NCBI RefSeq assembly: GCF_028069655.1
Contig: NZ_JAMCOS010000001.1
Location: 2,944,001 to 3,008,000 of the forward strand
Reading direction: 5' to 3'
Length of the DNA stretch: 64,000 nucleotides
From: Acidovorax sp. NCPPB 4044
GTDB lineage: Bacteria > Pseudomonadota > Gammaproteobacteria > Burkholderiales > Burkholderiaceae_C
Positions 41,916-49,087 of this stretch are shown piece by piece. The notes beneath the pieces were generated by a model, which had not been told where the DNA came from, made no database searches, and saw only the letters and a program-made list of their open reading frames with translations. The translations under genes and the position numbers were made by a program. Each line of letters starts with the position of its first letter. Position 1 is the first letter of the stretch.

Positions 41916-42548
41916 TCAGCGCATCGACAGCAGGATGCGCACGTTGTCGTCCACCGGCAGTACGTAGTCGTGCGCGGCGATCACGGCATTGCCCTCGGGC
42001 GCCACGAGCTTCAGGCCCACGAACACCGACTGCGCCGTGGCGGCATACGTGCCCACGACCACGGCCTGCGCCGACTGCGCGCGGCTCGCCTCGCGCACCT
42101 CGCGCGTCAGCAGCAGCTCGCCCTGGCCCGGCACCATCGCCAGGCTCTGGCGCATCTTGAGCTCGGTCACGCGCACGCCGCGCTGCACCAGCCGCCCGGC
42201 GATCTGCTCGGAGCACAGCCGGCCCAGGCGCGACGATTCCTCCAGCCGGTCGATGTGCACCAGGGTGCCCACCAGCACGGGCTGGCGCGGGTCGAGCTGC
42301 GGCGCCTGCTGCAGCAGCGCATCGGTGGCCGCGTAGTTGGCTTCCAGCAAGGCCTGCGCGGGCGAGCTGCCCTGGCCCAGCGCGGCCAGCGCGCCGCTAC
42401 CGCCGCCGGCCGGCGCGGCGGCCTGCCCGTAGTAGTAGCGCGCGCAGCCCGGCAGCAGCACGGCCGCCGCGCCGGCCAGGCCCGCGCGCAGCCAGGTGCG
42501 GCGGGGCGACGAAAGGCGTGCAGCGCCCATCGGATTCGGGCCGCTCAT
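41916..42548 (-). CDS. FlgO-family outer-membrane protein
   Basis: 210 residues. The signal region (RRTWLRAGLAGAAAVLLPGC) ends in a lipobox-type LLPGC. The FlgO-like domain follows: SPAQALLEANYAATDALLQQ, PVLVGTLVHIDRLEESSRLG, SEQIAGRLVQRGVRVTELKM and VVVGTYAATAQSVFVGLKLV. In Vibrio, FlgO assists flagellar stability and motility at the outer membrane. Location convergent to flhDC supports a motility link. Its start overlaps the stop of the preceding lipoprotein gene (ATGA), so the two are co-translated. Confidence 0.8.
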   Translation of the reverse strand: MSGPNPMGAARLSSPRRTWLRAGLAGAAAVLLPGCARYYYGQAAAPAGGGSGALAALGQGSSPAQALLEANYAATDALLQQAPQLDPRQPVLVGTLVHIDRLEESSRLGRLCSEQIAGRLVQRGVRVTELKMRQSLAMVPGQGELLLTREVREASRAQSAQAVVVGTYAATAQSVFVGLKLVAPEGNAVIAAHDYVLPVDDNVRILLSMR

Positions 42549-43300
42549 GGGGACACCACCTGCCAGGTCTTCACCGCCACGGGCGGCGGGCCCACGGGGG
42601 CGGCCGGCGCGGGCAGGTAGAGCGCGGCGTCGGCCTGGTCGATGAAATACACGTCGCTCGTGCGGGCCAGGTAGCGGTCCTCGCTCTCCAGCGAGGTCGT
42701 GACCAGGATCTCGGTGCGGGCGGGCCCGCGGGCAAGCGCCTGCCGGCCCGGCACGGGGCGCATGGCCTCGGCCGGGCTGGTGGCCGAGGCAGCCGGCGCC
42801 CACGCATAGTCGCCGTTTTCCATCGACGCGTTGCGCGCCACGCTCACGCCCTCGCCCAGCAGCACGGGGCGGGCCCCGTCGCCGGGCGGCGCCACGTGCT
42901 GCACCACCTGCACGCCCACGGCCAGCCGCACGCCCGAGGGCTGGGTGGACAGCGTCAGGCCGCGCTCCACCAAGTGGGTGACCAGCAGCGTGCGGAAACC
43001 GGTGCCGAAGCCGCCGTCCTCGCCCGCGCCCGCGGCCGGCACGACATGGATCGGGTGCGACCCCGCGGGCCACTCGCGCAGCCTGGCGGCCGTGCGGGCC
43101 GCCACGTCGGCGGCGAGCACGTCCCAGTGGTGAACGGCGCGCGCGGTCTTCTGCTCCGACGGGGCATGCGCCCGGGGCTGGGGCAGGTCCGGGGGCGCGG
43201 CGCAGCCCGCGAGCGCGGCGGCGCACAGCAGCGCGGCCGCCAGGGCCGGCCGGGGCCGGTGGACAGCAGGGGACGGCGGGGGTCCCGCATCGGTGGTCAT
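42545..43300 (-). CDS. lipoprotein encoded with the FlgO-like protein
   Basis: 251 residues from ATG 43300; longer in-frame starts have no signal peptide at the front. Signal AALAAALLCAAALAGC ends in lipobox LAG-C. The mature part is SEQKTARAVHHWDVLAADVA ... PIHVVPAAGAGEDGGFGTGF, RTLLVTHLVERGLTLSTQ and VGVQVVQHVAPPG, with a late DRYLARTSDVYFIDQADAAL. It resembles the unnamed lipoproteins often found beside flgO-like genes, but I recognise no named family. It was probably duplicated from, or pairs with, the FlgO-type domain at the outer membrane. Confidence 0.7.
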   Translation of the reverse strand: MTTDAGPPPSPAVHRPRPALAAALLCAAALAGCAAPPDLPQPRAHAPSEQKTARAVHHWDVLAADVAARTAARLREWPAGSHPIHVVPAAGAGEDGGFGTGFRTLLVTHLVERGLTLSTQPSGVRLAVGVQVVQHVAPPGDGARPVLLGEGVSVARNASMENGDYAWAPAASATSPAEAMRPVPGRQALARGPARTEILVTTSLESEDRYLARTSDVYFIDQADAALYLPAPAAPVGPPPVAVKTWQVVSP

Positions 43301-43485
43301 GCGCGCGTGCCTTTCCTCGGATTGCATGGCCTGCATGCTAGCGGCCGGGCGCCGGCGGCATGGCCCGAACAGCGGCGGGTTTCCCGCCCTACTCGTGCGG
43401 CCCGCCCGGCGACAGCGCCGCGCCGATGCGCGCGCCGGGTGCCCGCCTACGCCGACAAGGGCACGCGCCGCGCCACAATCCGCGC

Positions 43486-44802
43486 ATGCAGACTTCCGCC
43501 CCCCTCCCGGTCCCGCTCCCTCCCGCCTCCGCCGCACCGCCGGCGGCGGAGGCCCCACCGCCCCCCGCCGGCGATCCGCCGCCCGAGCCCGTCCCGGCCG
43601 GCGACCCGCCGCCCCCGGCCGAGCCGCCGGTGCGCGAGCCGCCCGCGCCGGCCCCCGGGCCGGCCGCCCCCCCGCCCCCGCCGATGGAGGCGGCCGACAT
43701 CCCGCGCGTGATCCTCCACATGCCGGTGGACGTGCGCAACGTCTCCCTCGCCCTGCTCGCCCTCTTCGCCGCCCTGGCGCTGCTGCACTGGGCGAGCGCG
43801 GTGTTCATTCCCCTCATGCTCAGCGTGCTGCTCACCATCGCCCTGCAGCCGCTCGTGACGGCGCTGCGGCGCTGGTACATCCCGCGCTGGCTCGGCGCCG
43901 GCGTGCTGCTGATGGGCATCGTCGGGGGCCTGGGCGGCGCGGCCTGGTCGCTCTCGGACGGCGCGGCCGAACTGGTCGATTCCCTGCCCGTGGCCGCGCG
44001 CAAGGTGCGCGACGCCATGCGCCTCAATGCCCTCGGCCCCAGCCCCCTGGACACCATGCAGAAGGCCGCCAGCCAGATCGAGCAGGCCGCCACCGAGAGC
44101 ATTCCCCCGCAGACGCGGCGCGGCGTGCAGCGCGTGGTGATCGAGCGGCCCCCGTTCAACATCCGCGACTACGTGTGGACCGGCACCGTGGGCCTGGTCT
44201 CCGCCGCCGGGCAGCTCACCGTGGTCGTCTTCCTCACCTTCTTCTCGCTCGCCTCGGGCAACCTGTTCCGACGCAAGCTCGTGCGCATCGCCGGCCAGAG
44301 CCTGGAGCGCCGCAAGATCACCATGGAAGTGCTGGACGACATCACCGCCCAGATCCAGCGCTACATGCTCGTGCAGGCCGGCACCAGCGTGCTCGTGGGC
44401 GTCGGCACCGGCATCGCCTACGCGATGCTCGGGCTGGAGAACGCCATCGTCTGGGGCGTGGTGGCGGGCGTGCTCAACCTCGCGCCCTACATCGGCTCCA
44501 TCGTCGTCACGGGCGCTTCGGCGCTCGTGGCGTTCCTGCAGTTCGGCACCGTGGACATGGCGCTCGCCATCGGCGGCGCGTCGCTGCTGATCCACACCCT
44601 CGTGGGCAACCTGCTCACGCCCTGGCTCACGAGCCGCACGAGCCGCATGAGCCCGGTGGCGGTGTTCGTGAGCGTGCTGGCGTGGGGGTGGCTCTGGGGG
44701 TTGTGGGGGGTGTTGCTGGGGATTCCCGTGATGATGGTGGTGAAGGCGGTGTGCGATCGGGTGGAGGATTTGAGGCCGATCGGGGAGTTGATGGGGGATT
44801 GA
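43486..44802 (+). CDS. AI-2E family transporter (PerM-like permease)
   Basis: 438 residues from ATG 43486. The first ~75 residues are almost only Pro, Ala and Glu. About eight helices follow: NVSLALLALFAALALLHWAS, FIPLMLSVLLTIALQPLV, TGTVGLVSAAGQLTVVVFLT and the conserved block IVWGVVAGVLNLAPYIGSIV ... LLTPWLTSRTSRMSPVAVFV then GLWGVLLGIPVMMVVKAVCD. Members export small molecules or act as antiporters; AI-2 export is only shown for some. The last ~35 codons shift to G/T-rich rare codons (TTG, AGG, GGG), just before the second palindrome. Confidence 0.85.
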   Translation: MQTSAPLPVPLPPASAAPPAAEAPPPPAGDPPPEPVPAGDPPPPAEPPVREPPAPAPGPAAPPPPPMEAADIPRVILHMPVDVRNVSLALLALFAALALLHWASAVFIPLMLSVLLTIALQPLVTALRRWYIPRWLGAGVLLMGIVGGLGGAAWSLSDGAAELVDSLPVAARKVRDAMRLNALGPSPLDTMQKAASQIEQAATESIPPQTRRGVQRVVIERPPFNIRDYVWTGTVGLVSAAGQLTVVVFLTFFSLASGNLFRRKLVRIAGQSLERRKITMEVLDDITAQIQRYMLVQAGTSVLVGVGTGIAYAMLGLENAIVWGVVAGVLNLAPYIGSIVVTGASALVAFLQFGTVDMALAIGGASLLIHTLVGNLLTPWLTSRTSRMSPVAVFVSVLAWGWLWGLWGVLLGIPVMMVVKAVCDRVEDLRPIGELMGD

Positions 44803-45610
44803 TTTCGAGGGTTGTCTTTTTTTTGCGCTGTCGGTGGTTGGCTGCTGATGGCTTTGGCGGGGATTTGTTTTTTGTTTGTTTCCCGGGGCCGGGTCTCGGC
44901 CCGGCGGCCGAGGTACTTTTCTTTGCTTCGCCAAAGAAAAGTACCCAAAAGAAAGGCGACCCTGCTGGCTGCGTCCCCCTTCGCCCGGGGGGCGAAGGGG
45001 GCAACCTGCGGTGCTCGGTCGCGGGGCGCGGCTGCGAAACTCGCTACGCGCTGGCGCGCTGCGCTCGGACATCGCAGCCAGTCAGTTCACGAAGCGTGCG
45101 TGTCCTTCGGCACGCCCGCGCGCCCCGCGCCCTGTGCTCCTCGGCGCATCCAGAAGGGAAGCTGCCGCACACGGGCCATCGCTGCGCTCGGCCTGGGGTG
45201 CGCGAGTGCTTCGCACCGCGCACCCATTTTCTTCGGAGGAAGCGGCGCCCTGCCGGGCCGAGCGCAGCGACGGCCCCCCCAGGCCGAGCGAAGCAAAGGC
45301 CCGGAACGCCCCTTCTGGATGCGCCTGGGGCGCGCAGGGCGCGGGGTGGCGGGTGTGCCGCAGGACACACCCGCTTCAACATCTGGCTCGCCGTGGCTGT
45401 CCGAGCGGAGCGCGCCAGCGCGCAGCGAGTTCCACGGCGCACCCCGCGACCGAGCACCCCAGGTCGCCCCGCAGCGCAGCGAAGGGGTCGCAGACAGCAG
45501 GGTCGCCTTTCTTTTGGGTACTTTTCTTTGGCGAAGCAAAGAAAAGTACCTCGGCCGCCGGGCCGAGACCCGGCCCCGGGAAACAAACAAAAAACAAATC
45601 CCCGCCACGG

Positions 45611-45715
45611 CGCAGGGCGCAGGGCGCAGGGCGCAGGGCGCAGGGCGCAGGGCGCAGGGCGCAGGGCGCAGGGCGCAGGGCGCAGGGCGCAGGGCGCAGG
45701 GCGCAGGGCGCAGGG
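45611..45715 (+). repeat. CGCAGGG heptamer array, 15 units
   Basis: Fifteen exact 7-base units in the right arm of palindrome copy 2. The equivalent site in copy 1 (22750-22791) has six units, four of them changed to CGCGAGG. A clear minisatellite-type locus, probably length-variable between strains. Confidence 0.95.
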
Positions 45716-45745
45716 CGCAACGTAACCACCAATAAACTACAAAAA

Positions 45746-45782
45746 CAATAGCAAACTATCCAATGAATCCGCCGGCATGAGG
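45746..45782 (+). repeat. dispersed intergenic repeat, copy e
   Basis: CAATAGCAAACTATCCAATG then AATCCGCCGGCATGAGG, the right tip of palindrome copy 2. The IS1-family element is inserted 9 bases beyond it. Confidence 0.85.
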
Positions 45783-45791
45783 CCAAAAACC

Positions 45792-46608
45792 GGGATTGCT
45801 AAATAGGTATTTGAACCGGTTCATCCCACAAACGTGTGCTCTCAATGCAGCCCACCTGGGTCTGCAGCACAGCGCCGAACTTGCGCCGCCAGATAAACAG
45901 CAGCGCATCCCTGAGCGCCTGTGCGCTCTTGCTGTACGCATGGGTCTTTCTGCGCAGGCGTGCCAAATAACAGCGCAGCTTGTTGTTCAGGCTCTCAATG
46001 TGATGGGTATGGGCTTTGCCCACCGTATGGCGCCTGCCCGCGAGGACCGCAAGATAGGGCCTGTGGTGGTCGGTGCAGTATTCAATGTGGGCTGCACTCG
46101 CAGAGGGCGGCAATTGCTGCTGCAGTACCCGGGCGGTGGCAGCTCCTCTATCGCCCAGGGCCCAGCCCACGATGCGGTGCGTGCTGCGCTCTATGGCCCA
46201 CCAGAGCCAGATGGGTCTTTTTTGGAACCCGCGTAGCTCCACATCTCGTCGATCTCCACGACCTGCTGGGTCGCAGGTGGTATCGGCTGCAGGGCTTGGT
46301 CTGCCACCTCCTTGCGCACCCAGTTCAGCACGGAGTTGTGGCTCACCCCCACGATGCGCTCGATCGCCCTTGCAGACATGCCTTCGGCATACAGCGCCAG
46401 TGCCCGCTCCCGGGTCTGGCTGTCGATCAGACGGTAGTTCTTGTCGCCGAAGGTTCGCCCGCAGGCTTTGCACGCCCAGCGTCGGTGACCATGTCGGCTC
46501 GTGCCGGCGTTGCGGACTTCTTGGTGCTGGCAGTCGGGGCATTGGAGGGTCATGTGGGCGAGCATGCCTCCGATTGCGTCTTTGGTCCACTACCTGGTTA
46601 GCAATCCC
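45792..46608 (-). mobile_element. IS1-family insertion sequence
   Basis: 817 bp. Ends GGGATTGCTAAATAGGTA (left) and, on the other strand, GGGATTGCTAACCAGGTA (right) form imperfect inverted repeats. They are flanked by an exact 8-base duplication CAAAAACC (45784-45791 and 46609-46616), in the IS1 range. It encodes the two-frame InsA/InsB transposase on the minus strand. Intact ends and duplication suggest a recent insertion at the edge of palindrome copy 2. Confidence 0.92.
45799..46565 (-). CDS. IS1-family transposase (InsA-InsB' fusion through -1 frameshift)
   Basis: First frame 46565-46191: zinc-ribbon CPDCQHQEVRNAGTSRHGHR, WACKACGRTF, then the helix-turn-helix GMSARAIERIVGVSHNSVLN. Second frame ends at 45799: the DDE part includes EIDEMWSYAGSKK at the junction, WWAIERSTHRIVGWALGDRG, YCTDHHRPYLAVL, HHIESLNNKLRCYLARLRRK and the tail RRKTHAYSKSAQALRDALLF. 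The shift is most likely on the AAAAAA run (complement of 46218-46223), and the second frame is reached by one base back, as in IS1. No stop or gap is seen in either part, so it may be active. Confidence 0.88.
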
Positions 46609-46639
46609 CAAAAACCCATAACACTCCCAGAATCCCCCC

Positions 46640-48988
46640 TCACCCCACCCTCACCCCCCACTCCCCCACCACCCCCTCAATCACCCCCACCTGCCGACAC
46701 ACCAACCCCACCTGCGTCTGCAACGTCCTCACCGTCTCCGCACGCGCCGCGCCCCCTCCCTCGGCACCATCCCCTTCCCCCCACGGCCCCATCGCATCCG
46801 CCGCCTGCTCCAGCGCCACCGCCCACCCCTCGGCGCGCACGGCATCGCCGGTGAGCACCCCGTGGCCCCGCGCCCGGAGCGCCGCCGCCACCGCCTCCAG
46901 CCGCCCGGCCGCATACGCCCCCGCCTCCTGCGCCAGGTCGGCCGCGGGCCCCGCAGGCCCGGCCCGGTGCGCGCCCAGCGCCGAGAGGTAGTTCAGCAGC
47001 GTGTGCGATGCCACCAGCATGCGCATGCCCGCCAGCGAGTGCGAGCGCACGTGGCGCGGCTCCTGCAGCAGGTGCGACAGCGTGGTGGAGAGCGCCGCAT
47101 CGGCGTTGTGCGCGTTGCGCCGCGCGAGGCGGTAGTCCAGGTCGTCCACCTTGCCGGTGGCGTACTGCGAGAGGATCTCGCGCAGGTACTGCGCATGCGC
47201 GGCGAGCGCCTGGGCGGCCACCGCCGCGAGCCGCCGGCCCTGCCAGTCGGGCAGCACCCAGAACATGGCCACGGCCGCGATGGCGCTGCCGATCAGGGTG
47301 TCCAGCAGGCGCGGCAGGATCAGCGCGTGCGCCTCGCCCGTGGCCTGGTTGAAGCACATGAGCACCAGCAGCGTGATGGCCGCCGTGGCCGTGAGGTAGC
47401 GCGTGGTGCGCGTCACGAAGAACAGCACGCCGGCCGCCACGGCGAAGAGCGCCTGCAGCGGCAGGCTCGGGAACAGCCGCAGCAGCGCCCAGCCCACCAC
47501 CAGCCCCACCGCGGTGCCCGCGATGCGCTGCGCCACGCGGGCCAGCGTGGCGCCGTAGGTGGGCTGGCACACGAACAGCGTGGCCAGCGGAATCCAGTAG
47601 CCGTGCACCGGGTCGATGAGCTGCATGGAGCCGTGGCCGGCCGCGAGCGCCAGCGACAGCCGCACGGCGTGCCGGAAGAGCGGCGCGCCGGGTCGCAGCT
47701 GCGCGCGCACGCGCTCCCAGGCATCGGCCAGCGAGCGCGGCGAGCGGTCCAGCAGGCTGCTGTCGCCGCCGCGCTCGCCGCCCTCGGGGTGGGCCGCGGC
47801 GTCGAGCTGGCCGTCCAGCGTGGCGAGGTTGCGCGCCAGCGCCCGCAGGCTGCGCAGCGGGCGCTGCCATTCGGCGCGGCGCTGGGCCTCCAGGTAGGCG
47901 ATGGCGCCGAGCAGGTCGTCCATGGCGCGCGCCACGGAACCGTCGCGCAAGAACGGCTGGTGCATCTGCAGCGCCTGCGCGATCCGCGCGCATTCGACGC
48001 CCTGCAGCCGCAGCACGCGCTGGCAGCGGTAGAGCACGTCGCTGTGGAAGAGCACGTCGGCCCACGCGTTGTAGTGGTGGTGCGAGGAACTCGCGCGCTC
48101 GTGGATGTCCTGCGCGAGGAAATAGAGGTTCAGGTGGCGCAGCATGCGGCCCGTGGGCAGTGCGCGCGTTCCGCCGCCCCCGCCCGTGCTCCAGCGGCTG
48201 AAGATGCTCTCCTTGGTGGCGTTGAGGGCCGCCACCACGCGGCCGTTGGTCTGCGCGAGCGCGAGGCGGCGGCGCTCCACGTCCACGCCGCGCACGGGCT
48301 CGAACAGGCTGGCCTTGAGCCGCAGGTAGGCGCCCAGTTGGTCGTAGAGCTGCGCGAGGTTCTGCCGCACCGGCTGGTGCGGGAACAGCGCGCACCAGAG
48401 CAGCGACAGCAGCGCATACCAGGCCGCGCCGGCCAGCAGCAGCAGCGGCACCTGCCAGGCCCCGGCCGCGCCGCCGACGGGCGCATGCGACGACGCGCCC
48501 GAAGCGCTGATCGCCGCGTAGAGCGCCAGGATCACCGTGGCCGAGGCGATGGCGCGGTAGCGCTCGCCGATCGCGCCCAGCATGGTGAAGCCGAAGGTGG
48601 ACAGCGCCAGCCCCGCCACGAACCATGCGGGCCGCGGCAGCAGGATCTGCACGGAAAAAGCCGCCAGCGCGAAGCACCCGAGCATCACCAGCACGGCGCG
48701 CAGCCGGCCGCGCCAGCTGTCGTCTGTCTCGGCCAGCGCGCTCGCGATGATGCCGAGGAAGAGCGGCGTCACCAGCGCCACCTGGTCGCGCCACCAGCAC
48801 ACCGCCATGGCGCCGCTGAGCGCGATGAACACGCGCAGGCTGTAGACGAAGGCGTCCTGCGCCCAGAGCCGGCGCAGCCAGCCGGGGCCCTCCGGGCCCG
48901 GCAGCGCGGGGCCGTCGGCCGTCGCCGCTGGGGTGGTCGTCGTCTTCGCCGTGTACGTTGCCGTTTCCGTTGCCTTTTCCATCACCAC
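46640..48988 (-). CDS. FUSC-family inner-membrane transporter (YccS-like)
   Basis: 782 residues (ATG 48988 or 48982). Two halves, each with about six helices and a cytoplasmic helical part. The first begins FVYSLRVFIALSGAMAVCWW with FLGIIASALAETDDSWRGRL. The second begins LFRHAVRLSLALAAGHGSMQ, then HGYWIPLATLFVCQPTYGAT and RIAGTAVGLVVGWALLRLFP. Length and order match the YccS/YhfK group of aromatic-acid or fusaric-acid-type efflux proteins, but the substrate is unknown. The last ~25 codons are G/T-rich with rare codons (TTG, TGT, AGG, GGG), next to the IS1-family element and palindrome. Confidence 0.85.
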   Translation of the reverse strand: MVMEKATETATYTAKTTTTPAATADGPALPGPEGPGWLRRLWAQDAFVYSLRVFIALSGAMAVCWWRDQVALVTPLFLGIIASALAETDDSWRGRLRAVLVMLGCFALAAFSVQILLPRPAWFVAGLALSTFGFTMLGAIGERYRAIASATVILALYAAISASGASSHAPVGGAAGAWQVPLLLLAGAAWYALLSLLWCALFPHQPVRQNLAQLYDQLGAYLRLKASLFEPVRGVDVERRRLALAQTNGRVVAALNATKESIFSRWSTGGGGGTRALPTGRMLRHLNLYFLAQDIHERASSSHHHYNAWADVLFHSDVLYRCQRVLRLQGVECARIAQALQMHQPFLRDGSVARAMDDLLGAIAYLEAQRRAEWQRPLRSLRALARNLATLDGQLDAAAHPEGGERGGDSSLLDRSPRSLADAWERVRAQLRPGAPLFRHAVRLSLALAAGHGSMQLIDPVHGYWIPLATLFVCQPTYGATLARVAQRIAGTAVGLVVGWALLRLFPSLPLQALFAVAAGVLFFVTRTTRYLTATAAITLLVLMCFNQATGEAHALILPRLLDTLIGSAIAAVAMFWVLPDWQGRRLAAVAAQALAAHAQYLREILSQYATGKVDDLDYRLARRNAHNADAALSTTLSHLLQEPRHVRSHSLAGMRMLVASHTLLNYLSALGAHRAGPAGPAADLAQEAGAYAAGRLEAVAAALRARGHGVLTGDAVRAEGWAVALEQAADAMGPWGEGDGAEGGGAARAETVRTLQTQVGLVCRQVGVIEGVVGEWGVRVG

Positions 48989-49087
48989 GCTTTCAGGGCC
49001 GTTCGCTCCGCAGGCGGCGCACAGAGGCCGCCCGGCGTGGCCTGCAAGAAGCGGACCCGCCCTGCATCCGGCCCGCCCCGGGCGCGC

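Larger units (their letters stand above)
44856..45782. repeat. giant imperfect palindrome, copy 2
   Basis: Near-identical to 21875-22858 from the CCCGGGGCCGGGTCTCGGCC block of the left arm through to the right tip. The left arm lacks the outer tip: there is no GTTACGTT and no reverse copy of the dispersed repeat. The centre is shorter, with one fewer GGCCGAGCgnAGCgACGGCCC-type unit. The right arm contains a 15-unit heptamer array. Like copy 1 it sits between convergent genes (AI-2E permease and the minus-strand FUSC gene, with an IS1-family element in between). Confidence 0.85.

Noticed and set aside
45611-45715. Regular repeats considered as a CRISPR array
   Set aside because: Units are 7 bases, directly adjacent and without spacers; no cas genes are present.
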